The notes: generated by a model not told the origin, from the letters alone. Shown: positions 10,130 to 22,545, counted from the first letter of the stretch. The stretch: 64,000 nt of DNA from Medicago truncatula (GCF_003473485.1 NC_053047.1:31544972-31608971); one strand, 5' to 3'. A program made the numbers and translations.

Positions 10130-12345
10130 CATATTGTAACACCCCGTTTTCCCAACTTAAAAATTTCATAGCAATTAATCAGAGTATTCACATAAACGGA
10201 ATGTCACATTCTTTTCTTAAAATCATAAACTGAATAAATAACTATTTATCCTTTAAAATTCAATAACAAAATCTTTAATACTTCGCAGCGGAATTTATTC
10301 AATAACTAAAACAGTCTTTGGCACGAAGGTCTCTTCATAAATGTCTCATAAAAATTCAATCTAAGAATATAGTCATAAATCTTCAAAAACAATACGTAAG
10401 GAATAGAAAAGCAATAACAAAGTTCTCATCCTGTTACGTATCAGAGCACCTAAGACACACGAGAGAGAAAGCTCACACGACATCAACTATTCTTGGTTAC
10501 CTGCAAGTTACTCATACGAAGATCAACATTTCAAAGCAGAAGGGGTGAGATTTCACAAAACAATAATATTAAGCATATAATTCAACAATTATATTTAACA
10601 ACCTAAAATCATCATAATATTCATCATAGATAATAATATATCATATATATATCACATCTTTAATAGTTCATATAAAGAATCACAACTTCAACAACTTGGC
10701 AACTTAAACATCTTTGACTCGACAAATGCGATTCCAACTCGACTATGCAACTTAGACCTCTTATATGCATATGGTACCAATCCAGGGCATCAAGCCCCCA
10801 ACATATTTGAGCGTAAATAGGCTCCCAGGGCATCAAGCCCTTAACTTATTTGAGCGTAAATAGGCTCCCAGGGCATCAAGCCCTCAACTTAATTGAGCAA
10901 AGGCTCCACGACATCAAGCCCACAACAATGAAATGTTAATGCATGGACTCGACCACTTAAACATCTTAAATTGAAAACCTCTTATATAATCCAATAATTT
11001 GGAACTTCATCATCTTAATCAACTTAGACCAACTCATGCAGCTTAGTTAAATAACAACAGCAACACAACAGTATACAAAAACAGCATGGCATAATAATAT
11101 CAAATGCAAGTCAACAACGTCTCAATTTCACATATAATTCAAGTAATGCATATACAATTATATCACAATATAACAACATCAAATCATAATCAACATCAAC
11201 TTAAACATCTTATATAATTCACATAATGCATATACAAATATATTACATTACTATCAACATTAAATCATATTATAATAGCTTCTCATATCATCAGTAATAT
11301 TATATTCAACCCTCATTCCTACCCGAAGGATCAACTCACAACATGGGTTAAATACTCTTTAACACCTTAATTTAACTCATAGTATTTCTAGTTTTGAGGG
11401 TTGGAATTATCCCATAAGTTTTGGATTAACTTATAAACGGTTATGCTGAATTTTCATAAGGTTTCACTAAGACCTCCTTGGACTATTTTCATCATATCTC
11501 AAAAACTAAAAATCATTTTCAAGTGAAACCAAAGCCATTGGAAAGCTAACTCAATTATCTACAACTTTCATGTTTACACCGAAAGCAAATTCAAAACAGA
11601 AAAGGGTGAAAATTACGAATATTTTCCAGATTTGCTTGCCAGAAAATCGGGGTCCGAGTTTGACAAATCAGTGGCCGATTTTCGTTGAACCAAAGCTAGA
11701 AAATCAGCTCAGAAATCGGTGGCCAATTTTGAGCTTCACAGCAGTTCAAAAATCAGTTTAACAATGCGTTTTTCACTTAAGAATCACTCTTATTTCACTA
11801 GACTCAAACACAAACTCCCAAATTTGTTAGAAAACTTAACCTATGATTATTCTACAACCTGAACATCAATTCTTAACACAATTACCATGGTTTCTACACT
11901 TTTCTAATCAAACTCAACAATGGAAAACCTAATTCCCAATTCTCAAACTAAACATCCAACATGTTAAATCTAATCATCAGAATCATAGGTGTAAGAAAAT
12001 TGAATGTTAGTCCCACCCTTACCTTAACAATGAAAATCGCAGCTCTCTAGGTGCTTCTCCCTTCTCTTGGGTTTTTCTCCCTTTTCTCCAAAATTGATCG
12101 TACGTTCTGTTTTTCTAAACTAGGTCTTTCCAACTGATAACTCCACCATCTATCTTATCTTTTTTCTCTTTCTCCCCCCAAACTTTCTAAAATCTCATAA
12201 CAACCCCTGAACTCAATATTATTCTATTTTCAAATCTTATTCTATTAAATAATATAATAAGTCACTTAATAAATCACATAATCATATAAATATATTCTAA
12301 ACTTATTAAAACAATCAAATAATTCAAAGAGGGCGTTACACATAT
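10130..12345. mobile_element. Solo LTR (10135-12340) with CATAT target duplications
   Basis: A 2206-bp unit begins TGTAACACCCCGTTTTCC and ends GAGGGCGTTACA, so it has TG...CA termini and short inverted ends. Identical 5-bp duplications CATAT flank it (10130-10134, 12341-12345). There is no internal retrotransposon coding region, hence a solo LTR from LTR-LTR recombination. Termini of this kind occur in plant Ty3/gypsy elements; assignment below superfamily is not attempted. Internally it has a three-unit hairpin-containing tandem repeat. The minus strand has a leader-like region near 12000-12100, suggesting transcription on that strand. Confidence 0.88.
10783..10925. repeat. Three-unit ~59-bp tandem repeat with GGGCATCAAGCCC palindrome
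   Basis: The units CAGGGCATCAAGCCC, then AACTTATTTGAGCGTAAAT and AGGCTCC, occur three times with mild divergence, and a partial fourth reads CGACATCAAGCCC. Each carries the perfect hairpin GGGC-ATCAA-GCCC. It lies inside the solo LTR. Confidence 0.92.
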
Positions 12346-13669
12346 GTCATTGCATGATAATGATAATGAAAACTAAATCCCACCACATAGACACAACAAT
12401 GCAATATGATATTATCCCGCCACTAAAGCACACCAAAAATGTTTATGTCATGATAATAAAAATAGATGGAATCCACCACTTGGGCAACGAAAGTAATAAC
12501 ACAACATCATGTACATGACAAATCTGCCACTAAGACATTAACCATTGTCAGCTAGCTACAAGAATTAATTAAGCTATACATATACTGCAAATTTAGACTA
12601 TTAACCGAAACGGAAAATAAAATAAACTTAAGCATTTTGCTCCAAGAAACATATAGCCACATATATATAAATGGTTGGAAAGGTGTTACCTTTACGTCAC
12701 ACGGAAAATAGACTTAAAAAAAACATTTCATGGATGATCATTATAGGGATGAACGAAATTAATAGCTATGGATTTTGTTTTGTTTAGAGCCGTAAGGGAA
12801 ATTAAAAGGATGGTGAGAGACTGTCAAGGGCATCGTTTTGAGACCTAGAGAAATAGACAACTAGGAGATTTCTCACTAAACTAAAGGAAATAGTAAACTA
12901 TAGCTTCTTACACCTTATCAATTTCGTTCACTAAATTATACTTTAATTATTTATTTATTGTAAAAAAAACCATTCATCCTATTTCTTACTATAAGAATTT
13001 CCCTTAATTAAATATCAAAACAATGTACCACAGTCAGTCGAAGACAAATATAAGTACATAGAAGATTATTCTATCATAGAGAACCAATCAAGCAAACTAG
13101 ATGACTAGAGATATGACTTTATCTAGTCTCACCCCATATAATTCTAGTTACATCTAAATTTATTTAAAACTGTACAATAATACTAAAATTACCCTCTTCA
13201 TGTAAATTTCTAAAAACTCTTCTTTCATTATCATTCTGAACGCTCACCCTTTTTTCACTCACAAACCACCATGGATATGCAATCAATACCTACTAAAATC
13301 ACCAATTGAATCAACATCTCTTTCATTGATACGTACTCGATTCATACAAGTAAGTGAATTTCATAAATTTAATCGAGTTTCTATTTATTATTTGCTCTAT
13401 GATTTATTCGATGTTGTTAATTTTACCATGGATGTTTATAGTTGTTGTTAATTTCACGTTGTCTGTCGATTTGTTTGATTTAAGGTTACGTAGAAGGGTA
13501 ACGTAATTTAAGTTACATAGGTCTCATATGAATTTAGTTTACGTACATATTCTAAAAAGTAATAACATACACGTAATAGGTCTCATGTATCATTATGTTG
13601 AAGAAAAAGAAAAATGTACCGCTAATTGTGTAAGTAATACATATTGCAATGTTAACATTTTTCTGATAC
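12346..13669. other. Non-coding continuation of the pre-LTR sequence
   Basis: CCACCACA/CCGCCAC-rich phrases at 9990-10125 and 12370-12540 read as one sequence interrupted by the solo LTR. No gene was recognised through to 13669. Confidence 0.5.
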
Positions 13670-13777
13670 ATATATCGTAAACTTGGAATTAATAACATAA
13701 AATTCCATCCTTTGATAAAATTATCAGTCTTTATTTTAATTTTTTACGGTTAATTTTTACCTTTCTTTATAGTAAGA

Positions 13778-13780
<3 letters not shown>

Positions 13781-13840
<60 letters not shown>
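13781..13840. repeat. (AT)n microsatellite
   Basis: Sixty bases of perfect AT repeat in copy A; copy B at 15389-15402 has only a short AT run at the same place, so the tract expanded after the duplication. Confidence 0.97.
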
Positions 13841-13843
<3 letters not shown>

Positions 13844-14719
13844 CCAACATTACTATTCTTAGATAAAATTACAAATTTTATTATAAATTTTATTTTATGA
13901 ATGATTTTTATTTTGTTGCAGGTGAACCAAAAATTGGTTAAAGTTGAGATGAAAATAAATGAAAGGCCGATGAGTCAACACTCTTTTTTATACAAATAAT
14001 ATTTTTGTTGTCAAATTGATCAAAAACATTTGTGGACCAAACACGTGGTGCTTCCCATGCCAACTCAACCGACCCACTCGCCATCTGTCCAATCCAAGGT
14101 CGACCCAATCCAAACAAAATTTGGCCACACATTAAGATGGTTTCTCAATCCACCTCATCATTTGTCAAATATATCAAAATAAACTACCAAAAGTAAAATA
14201 CCACATTTTAAGGATCATATTGAGCAATCATCCACATCAGGGCCTTGGTTTGGGCTGAATTCGCCTAATGTCCCTTATTTGACAAATAAAACACACAAAA
14301 TAAAGTCTCTAGGATAGCTAGTCCGTTTAATGAAATATTAAGTACGACTTAATCGTGAGATCCCATTAAATATAAGAATATTATTCTTAAAGCATCCGTA
14401 GTGAATTTTTATTGTGAAGTGAGATAAAATTAAAGCATAAAGATTTTTATGTTGGTAGACTGATGATCACATCTCACATATCATCGATAAAGAAATATCA
14501 AACATTCACATAGATATAATATTAAGAATAATATTTATATTGATTGACCCATCATGAGAATATTACGCAGAGTCATAAGTTATTCTCTAGAGGTGGTTAT
14601 GGACTTACGCCGAACAACACAAATTCCCAACTATAAATTCAAAAAAAAAAAAAAATCCTAACAAAAAGCAAAGTGAAATTGAATTTAAAAAAAAAATAAA
14701 ATATGGCTAACAAATTATC

Positions 14720-14730
14720 TCTCTCTCCCC

Positions 14731-14774
<44 letters not shown>
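14720..14774. repeat. Compound (CT)n-(AT)n microsatellite
   Basis: A CT-rich tract (TCTCTCTCCCCCTCTC and on) runs directly into an AT tract, inside duplicated copy A. Confidence 0.95.
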
Positions 14775-15284
14775 TTTATTCTGATTTCATTTTGATGTGC
14801 TAAATGTAAGAATTTAACGTATTTGTTTTGTTTTGTTTTTTTTTTTTTTATTTTTATTTTTATAAAAATCTAAACCCCAACATAATGATACATATAATTA
14901 ACAATTTTTAATTGGTTTGATTGTTCAAGTTTATGGTTGAGGAGTATTTTGACTAGTGATACACCGATTCATGGGTTGTCCGATCGAACCGGGTGATCTC
15001 ATTAGGGTTTTGAAACATTGATACAATGAAATGTCATTTTGTCGTTGTACCGATTCAATAAACACTAAGGTATTAAAAAATAAATTAGTTTTCAACCATT
15101 CTATTACGATCCTACCAAAATTTAATTTTTGAAACTTCGTAAAAGGAAATGTAAATCTATATGCTTCCAAAATGTAATCGATATCAATACATGTCAATTA
15201 CTTATGCGGAAAGCATCCCATAATTTGTTATATAATTTTTATACAAAATTCGCTGAAAGTGAATTTTAAAGATAAATTTACCGT

Positions 15285-17215
15285 AAACATGGAATTTACA
15301 ACATAAAATTACCATCATTTGATAAAATTATTAATCTTTATTGTAATTTTTCCACTGTTAATTTTTACCGTTCTTTATAGTAAGAATCATATATATATAT
15401 TTTTAATATTACTATTCTTAGATAAAATTATAGATTTTTTTTTAGGGAAAAATTATAGATCTTATTATAAATTTTATTTTATGAATGATTTTTACTTTGC
15501 TGCAAGTGAATGAAAAAATGGTTAAGGTTGAGATGAAAATAAATGAAAGGCTGATGGACCAACACTCTTTTTCATATATATATATATATATATTATGCCA
15601 AATTTATCAAAAACATTTGTGGGCCAAACACGCACTGCTTCCCATGCCAACTCAACCGACCCACTCGCCACCCATCCGATCCACAACCCACCCAACCGAA
15701 ACAAATTTTGGCAACATATCAAGATGGTTTCTAAATCCACCTCACCATATGTAAAATATATCAAAATACACTACCAGAAGTAAAATGCCACATTTTACGG
15801 AGCGTATTGAGCAATCATCCACATTAGATACCTCTGTTTGGGCCGAGTCCACCCGATGTCCAACCCTAATCGTGTCGGCCCAAATCCATAACCACCTCTA
15901 TACTCAAAGTCCAAAATTTCTACTATAAATTTCACCAAAAAATGCCCTAACAAAATAACCCAAGTAAAATTTCATTTCAGACAAAAAAAAAGCTTAGAAC
16001 TAAAAGTGCGTTTTGTGTGAGCGTGAAGAAGCTTGAACAATCGGTGACAAAGTACAACACTTTCTCACCAAAATTCCAAACACTTTCTCAACAAATTCAT
16101 CATTTCATCATTTTTCTTCAACGATCTTAATTCCTTCAATTGTAAGTCACCATTTTTCTTCTTCACAATCAATAGTAATAATAAAAAAAATCATCAAAAA
16201 AAATTTCATTTTGTTTTTCATTTTGACGACCCTTTAATCATTAACTTCATAATTCTCATTTTTCATGCTAAATTTCTCAACTTTATCTGATTTTAGGGTT
16301 ACCCAGATTTTCATTTTTCAATTTTTTTCTTCATTTTTATGATATTATTATAATTTTAGGGTTTTGTTCGTTTTTCTTTCAGAGTTTCACCAGAATTTGC
16401 ATTGAACTTCAGAAACTTGCTGTGATTTCTAGAAGCTTGGAGGTTTTGAAGTTATTTTGATTTGGGTAAGTTAAGATTCTTCTCGTTAATGTTTTACTTG
16501 AAATGAGTGAATTTGATTTTAAATTTTTGAATTATGAACTTGTTTGTGTTGTGATGGATTAAGATTAAGAAGTTGATGAATAAGTTCAATTTTGTAATAA
16601 TTTTTTTTGGCGCGGTTGTTTGTTTATATCGTTATTTAGTTGCGATTGATTCTGTTATTTATATATGATTTTAATTTCATTTTCACGCGTGAAATGTAAG
16701 AATTCAATGTAATGTTTTGAAAAATTTAAAACCCTAGCATGTTGATACCGGTAGTCAACGGTTTGATTGTTTGAATTTATGGTTGACGAGTGATCTGACT
16801 TGAGACACTGCCAATCCAACTCACGGTCTGACCGGTTGAACCGGGTGGTCTGATTAGGGTTTAAAAAATCTAAACCCACATCACACTGATAGTTATAATT
16901 AATGGTTTATTTGTTTGAATTTATGGTTGAGGCTGAAGATACGGCCAATTCACGGTCTGACCGGTTGAACCGGGTGGTTTGATTAGGGTTTTAAAACATT
17001 GATATAATGAAATGTTATGAAATGCTGTTTCGTTTTTGTACTGATTCAATGAATGCTGACGTATCTAAAAATTAATTCGTTTTCAACCATTCCTTTTCGA
17101 TCCGACCAAAACTTAATTCTTTGATACTTCGTAAAAGGAAATGTATCTGTCTCCCGACATGTAACCGATACCGGCACGCGTCATTTACTTATCCAGAAAA
17201 TATCCCATATTTTTG
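15285..17215 (+). repeat. Segmental tandem duplication, copy B (functional promoter/leader)
   Basis: The copy adjoining the J-protein gene. It contains the TATA-like ACTATAAATTTC at about 15922-15933, CT/A-rich leader sequence and the first leader introns. A further local duplication inside it repeats TTTGAATTTATGGTTGA followed by CACGGTCTGACCGGTTGAAC (around 16775-16860 and 16915-16995). Confidence 0.85.
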
Positions 17216-18510
17216 TATACTACTCTTTATTTTTATATTTTTTTTTTATTTCAATTATAGTTATTGAATACAGTTTCGATATGTTGTGCCAATTATTGAC
17301 ACGGTTGTCACCCAGATACAACGCGACTCATTCGTAGCGCCATTTTTAACCTACTTTTTGTACCGTTGTAAGTTTGTAATTCTTGAATTTTCTACTTAAC
17401 GTCTGTCTGTTCGATTGTTAAGGTCCAATGTGTTCATATTATGCTGCCAGACTTCTTTTCTCGTAAATGTTATTGTGTCCAACTATGGAGTTGATATGGT
17501 TGCAGAATTGTGGAGTTCTGAATTGCATTGTTTTGTAGCTCTTGCTCATTATTTGCTCTGTTTCTGTTGTTGATATCACACTATGCTCTAGGCTGTATAT
17601 CATACATCTACTTCATTGGTTTGGTTTGCACTTTTCCTGACTTAATGTGTTCCTATTTTTCTGCTCTAAGCTCCTTTCATTCTCTACTATTTTGCCCATC
17701 TCTTTACATATATTTTGCATTTATGTTACATATATTTATAAAATTTTGTTAACGTATCTAGGCTGCGTTGTATGTTGATTTTTTTAAATGTCTGATATCT
17801 TTGTATCTTAGTGTGCCTTTATTGTATTATGTATCTGGGCTTCTTGATACCAGTATTGTCATTCGCGGATTGTGGAAAATAGTAGTTTGTTCAAATTTTT
17901 GTATGCAACAACGCTATGATGCTGCTATTTCACAATATTTTGTATTAAATAGCGAAGTGCAAAACAATATGGTTTTGTTTGAATTCCGATATGTTTTAGA
18001 CGCTATTTAACAACACTGCTTGATGATACCCTTTTTATTGGTATTTGTCAATTAAAAGTGATCTTGTTCTAGTACACACCGTTTGAGTGTGTTTGCAGTT
18101 GCATTATGGTGCGTCCTAGAACATAATACAACTGCAAACACACAAGCGGAAATATACTTTGATGTTTGAGTTCTGCTGTGACAATTTTTTCTAAAACTTG
18201 TGTAGGACCTACTCGTTTAAACTATATTGCTCTTGACTATTTTGTAATTACGGACCAATCAATGTGCCATTGTAAATCTGATTGTGTTATAGTATACCTC
18301 AAAAGATAGTGCCCTTGTATTTTCTCTATTTGAATTTGATTGAATTCAATTTGCAATGCAAGTTATTACCTTATTAACTAAAATCTACTTTTACCTAACA
18401 GGGTTTTATTTTCAAGGACGGATCACTTGCCGAAGCGGTATGTGAACTCAAACTATCCATAAACTGGTCTATATAGAAAATAGACGTGAACACGAAGGCA
18501 GGTGAGTGAA
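15915..18510 (+). promoter_or_regulatory. Core promoter and intron-containing 5' leader of the J-protein gene
   Basis: A TATA-like box (ACTATAAATTTC, about 15922) precedes an A/C/T-rich leader. Likely leader splice signals: donor TGTAAGTC near 16141, acceptor TTTCTTTCAG|AG near 16381, donor GGGTAAGTT near 16465 and acceptor CCTAACAG|GG near 18401, leaving a leader intron of almost 2 kb. A long leader intron often boosts expression in plants; that is an inference here. No coding frame in this stretch is credible. Confidence 0.55.
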
Positions 18511-20787
18511 ATGGAGTGCAATAAGGATGAGGCCACCAGAGCTAAAGAAATCGCTGAGAAGAAGTTTAAAGCAAAGGACTTTTTGGGAGCAAAGAAGTTT
18601 GCTTTGAAAGCGCATAATTTATTTCCTTCCCTTGAGGGTATTCCTCAGATGATAGCTACACTCGACGTGTATATTTCTGCTGAGAACAAAGTAAAAGGAG
18701 AAGTAGATTGGTATGGTATACTCGGTGCAAACCCCCATGCTGATGAGGATACAGTCAGGAAGCATTACAGGAAACTAGCTCTCATGCTTCACCCTGACAA
18801 GAACAAGTCCAGCGGATCCGATGGGGCGTTTGGGCTTATTTCAGAGGCATGGAGTATACTGTCCGATAAGGATAAAAGAGCAGCCTATGATGCGAAGATA
18901 AAAGCAAAACCACAGAAAGGTTCAACCATTTTTGGTGGTTCATCGACAAAAGCGACGGCAAACGGGGCTAACAACAGTAAAAAGAAAACGCCTTCAAGCG
19001 GAAAGAGTCATAAGAATATGGCTAAAGAACCCACTTCATCCTCTGCCAATGCATCAAAATCCACATTTTGGACTACTTGCCATCGATGTCATATGCAGTA
19101 TGAGTATCTTGTGAAGTATCTTAACCTTAAACTCGTCTGTCCTAACTGTCATGATGCATTTGTAGCTGTAGAAACTAATCCGCCTCCCAAAAGTGGTATT
19201 AGACCTGGAACTTCGTGGAATTTTAAGCAAAAGGCCGATAACCAAGGACCTAATAAGGGCAAATTTAATGCCGGAAAGAACAACATGGCAGCTCCAAATG
19301 TTGGTGCAGGGTCTAACAATAACAGTTTCCAATGGGCTCCATTCACAAAAACTTCCGGTGTTTCTAATGTGGCTCAAGCTGCAAATGTGGTTCAGCAGGC
19401 ATATGGTAAGGTGAAACGAGACCGCGAGGAGGCACAAGCAGCTACCAAAAGGGAAGAAGCTTTAAGAAGGAAGCAGAATGTTTCGAAAAAAGGTTACTTT
19501 AATCCGGCTAAGAGGAAAAGGGGGGTCATGGAGGCAAATGGAGCTTCTGACTTAGGCAAGAAGTTCAACTGTACTAGAGATCTTTCCCCAGTTGAACTTC
19601 AGAATATTCTTTTCGAGAAAGCTAGAAAAGAAATTACCAAGAAACTCAAGGAGTTTCAGTCAAATACTGTTGGTAAATCAGTGGGGAAAAAGAGTAGAGA
19701 CTGCTTTGAGAAAGCAAATCAGAAAGGAGAATTTTCCGGCAGAAACTCTGAGATCTGTGCTCAAAATAAAATCGGGAAGTCAGAAGATGTGGAGAATAGA
19801 TTGCAGGCTTGCAAGTCAGTTGCAGCTCCTACCATTGATTACAATTGCACGGAAATTTTGGATGCAATGCTAGTAGATGTTCCAGATCCTGATTTCGATG
19901 ATGTTTACAAGGATCGAACTAAAACTTCTTTTGGTGAAAAGCAAGTATGGGCTGCATATGATGTTGGTGATGGGATGCCTCGACGTTATGCTATGATTCA
20001 CAGAGTGATCTCTCTAAATCCATTCAAGTTGCAGCTCAGCTGGCTCTACCCAAATACCAACAATGAACCAGGCCCCTTAAATTGGGTTGCTTTAGGCTTT
20101 CCAAAAACTTGTGGCGAATTCAGAATTGGCAGACGCGAAATCTTTAACTCGATCCATTTTTTCTCTCAGAAGGTTAGGTGGAAAAAAGGTAATGATGGAG
20201 CCATTTGTATATATCCTCGAAAAGGGGAGGTATGGGCCGTCTATAGGAATTGGTCTCCTGACTGGAACGAGCGAACATCAGGTGATGTGATACACAAGTT
20301 TGATATGGTTGAAGTACTTGAGGATTTTGTTGATGAACGTGGTGTAACTGTTATTCCTCTGGTCAAGGTGGCTGGGTTCAAGGCAGTATTTCACCACCAC
20401 TTAGATGAGAAAGAGATCAAGATCATTCCAAGGAAGGAGATGCTTCGATTCTCTCATCAGGTACCTTCACACTTACTTGCCGGTGAAGAAGCTCCTAATG
20501 CTCCAAAGGGTTGCAGGGTTCTGGACCCAGCTGCTACTCCATGTGAACTTCTCGAGGTAATAAAAGTTGCAGAGGAGGAAAACATGGTGAACGATGTGGA
20601 TAGTGTTGTAAAGGAAACTAATCGTGAGGAAATGATCGTTGATACTGGAAAACTTGGGGGAACGAAGGAGGTAATGAATGAAGTTGATACAGGAAAACTT
20701 GGGGGAACAAAGGAGGGAATGAAGAAAGTTATCCGTAGAATAACTCCAGAGGAGGACAGAGGGAAGAAGATATGCAGAGGCTTGTAG
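18511..20787 (+). CDS. J-domain (DnaJ/HSP40) protein with C-terminal DUF3444
   Basis: A single-exon 758-residue J-protein of the plant DUF3444 type. J-domains stimulate Hsp70 ATPase through the HPD tripeptide; the role of DUF3444 is not established. The ATG at 18511 (MECNKDEATR) is the first in frame; the in-frame GTG at 18502 is not a plausible start. A helical N-terminal segment (1-63) precedes the J-domain (about 66-128, DWYGILG...HPDKNK, HPD at 94-96). A CHRC/CPNC zinc-knuckle-like motif lies near 190-220, then basic, low-complexity and coiled-coil-like sequence. The DUF3444 block (about 455-660) contains VWAAYD, MPRRYAMI and WAVYRNWSPDW. Near the C-terminus a unit of about 14 residues with DTGKLGGTKE is tandemly repeated. 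No transit peptide is obvious; related proteins are thought nuclear or cytosolic. Confidence 0.95.
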   Translation: MECNKDEATRAKEIAEKKFKAKDFLGAKKFALKAHNLFPSLEGIPQMIATLDVYISAENKVKGEVDWYGILGANPHADEDTVRKHYRKLALMLHPDKNKSSGSDGAFGLISEAWSILSDKDKRAAYDAKIKAKPQKGSTIFGGSSTKATANGANNSKKKTPSSGKSHKNMAKEPTSSSANASKSTFWTTCHRCHMQYEYLVKYLNLKLVCPNCHDAFVAVETNPPPKSGIRPGTSWNFKQKADNQGPNKGKFNAGKNNMAAPNVGAGSNNNSFQWAPFTKTSGVSNVAQAANVVQQAYGKVKRDREEAQAATKREEALRRKQNVSKKGYFNPAKRKRGVMEANGASDLGKKFNCTRDLSPVELQNILFEKARKEITKKLKEFQSNTVGKSVGKKSRDCFEKANQKGEFSGRNSEICAQNKIGKSEDVENRLQACKSVAAPTIDYNCTEILDAMLVDVPDPDFDDVYKDRTKTSFGEKQVWAAYDVGDGMPRRYAMIHRVISLNPFKLQLSWLYPNTNNEPGPLNWVALGFPKTCGEFRIGRREIFNSIHFFSQKVRWKKGNDGAICIYPRKGEVWAVYRNWSPDWNERTSGDVIHKFDMVEVLEDFVDERGVTVIPLVKVAGFKAVFHHHLDEKEIKIIPRKEMLRFSHQVPSHLLAGEEAPNAPKGCRVLDPAATPCELLEVIKVAEEENMVNDVDSVVKETNREEMIVDTGKLGGTKEVMNEVDTGKLGGTKEGMKKVIRRITPEEDRGKKICRGL

Positions 20788-22377
20788 CTAGCCTCTGATT
20801 TCAATAGCCAGAATTAATTTGACAAAATAGGATCCAAAATGAGTTAACACATTTTGATTCTTTCTTGGATAGATGAGAAGTTCTTATTTCTTTCTTTATC
20901 CAATAATCACCATTGAATACAGGTGAGTTTTGTCAAATTTTTTCTAGCTGTGCAGTGTTACTGTGAACCAAAAAGGGAAGATTTCATTCCCAATCTAACA
21001 TTGCAATTAGTGTTTCAACTCTTGAAGTTGATTGGTTTAGCCTCCTGTCATACCAAAAGTTAGTATTGGGATGATGAGACTATTACCTTCTGCAAATTGT
21101 TCTATATTTGAACTTTGTCGGAAGCCGAACTCTGCAATTTGCATAAGGGTCTGGGTCTGGCTTTAAATTTTATTTTATTTTACATTTATTACTTTATAGG
21201 TTTCTTACTCAATTTTGGCACTGTAAATCCAATTTAGTGGCATGTTTTCCAATTGTTGCCCATGTTTTTGTAAGAAATTTAGCACAGTTAATGATTTATA
21301 CCAGTACTTTGACCTTACAAAGTTGATCCTTCTTCCTTGAATAGTTTTTCTTTCAATTTCCAGCATGTTACATATAGGTAATATAAATGAATGTTTAATG
21401 GTGAAAAGGTAAAGCATGTTATTCTTGCTCTAATCTTGACCATTGATCAAAGATCTAATGGCTTTAAGGTTATATCTACCCTTGCACCATTCTTCAGGTG
21501 TGTAATGGGATATGATGCCTTGTTTTATACATATTCATGCACAACTTCTGGAAAAAAATTTGAGGCAAGATATTGAGAAAACCAATATTTGGGTTTTACT
21601 AGGACTTGTTCTCCTAAACTTTTGATTTGTTGAAATGAGTAATTGTTTTTACCCCAACATGACTTTGAAAGTACATATTTGGATAAAAGAAATTGTGTCG
21701 TATGGAAGTGTATTTATGAAGAAATTATGCTGTCTGAAGGTGTACCTTTATAAAATGTGTAGTTTTTTTTTTTTTGGTGAAATATGGGGTGTGAAAAGTA
21801 GTGCCATTGTTTAATTTTTTTTTTTTGAAGGATTGTTTAAATTTGTTGGTTGTGTTTGAAATATTAAATTAATTTTTAAATTTTGTTGTGAACCGGGTAT
21901 TCTCTACACGCAATTGTTGAGACTATTCTTTGAGCAAGATAAAATCATAATAAGTGACATTTTTTAATGGTTGGTAGAATTACCATACACTTCACATAAG
22001 AGCATATCCAATAAGAAATGTTTTGTCTAATAGCACAGAGGGTTTTTTTTTTTGGACAAATAATAGCACATAGGAGCTTTTTAGCTACTTTCATTGGAGA
22101 AGAAATAAGAAGGATTGCTATTGAGATGCAAGGCTTGTACAATCACCATCTCTCTCTTGCATAAATGTGGTTCCATTGCATTTTTATTTAACTTCTTTCA
22201 TAATATTTCAAATAAAAAATTACTACATGAATTCAAAGTTAAAAATGGAGTGATTTTTGAAGAGTTGATGGGGGTGGAGTAAATTAGTGCTTATTAGACA
22301 ATTAGATTTAAATTCTTAAAAAAGACAATAAAATTTAAAATTAAATGAATATGTAATGTGTACAGGAAGAACCACTG
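20788..22377. other. 3' flank and intergenic sequence, no gene seen
   Basis: The first few hundred bases probably hold the 3' UTR and polyadenylation signals of the J-protein gene. After that the sequence is AT-rich with poly(T) tracts; short open frames here have no family features. Confidence 0.5.
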
Positions 22378-22545
22378 TTATTTGAACAATCACTTTTTGT
22401 ACAACTTATGAGACAACCAATAATATAGAAAGAAATGTATGTCTTGTTACGAAAACCAAAACAATAGAGAGAGAGAAACAAGGGCATAATGAGTATATGA
22501 GAGAGGGTTGTCCCAAAAATGGTAAGAAAATGGTTGTACAAATAT
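22378..22545. mobile_element. Small fold-back MITE candidate
   Basis: TATTTGAACAATCACTTTTT...GAGACAACC on the left pairs imperfectly with GGTTGTCCCAAAAATGG...GGTTGTACAAATA on the right. About 165 bp, non-coding. No target duplication was resolved, so the superfamily is unknown. Confidence 0.5.

Larger units (their letters stand above)
13670..15240. repeat. Segmental tandem duplication, copy A (promoter/leader of the J-protein gene)
   Basis: Matches copy B in the same order. AGTAAGAATCATATATATAT through GAGATGAAAATAAATGAAAG and GAGCAATCATCCACAT corresponds to 15350-15825. ACTATAAATTCA followed by CCTAACAAAA corresponds to the copy B promoter. TTTATGGTTGAG, CGAACCGGGTG and TCGTAAAAGGAAATGTA correspond to 16.7-17.2 kb. 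Copy A lacks an equivalent of roughly 15990-16660, so the first leader exon and intron start are missing or replaced by microsatellite DNA. It has no downstream coding region of its own. Confidence 0.85.

Noticed and set aside
10135..12340. Reading the TGTAACACCC / GGGCGTTACA ends as TIRs of a DNA transposon
   Set aside because: Inverse complementarity is only about 10 bases, while TG...CA termini with a 5-bp target duplication fit an LTR better.
15319..15783. Overlapping small frames on both strands with a shared 14.0-kb counterpart
   Set aside because: They mirror the segmental duplication upstream of the J-protein gene, not conserved coding sequence.
17528..18010. Two hydrophobic open frames before the J-protein gene
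   Set aside because: They lie inside the inferred long leader intron and have no family features.
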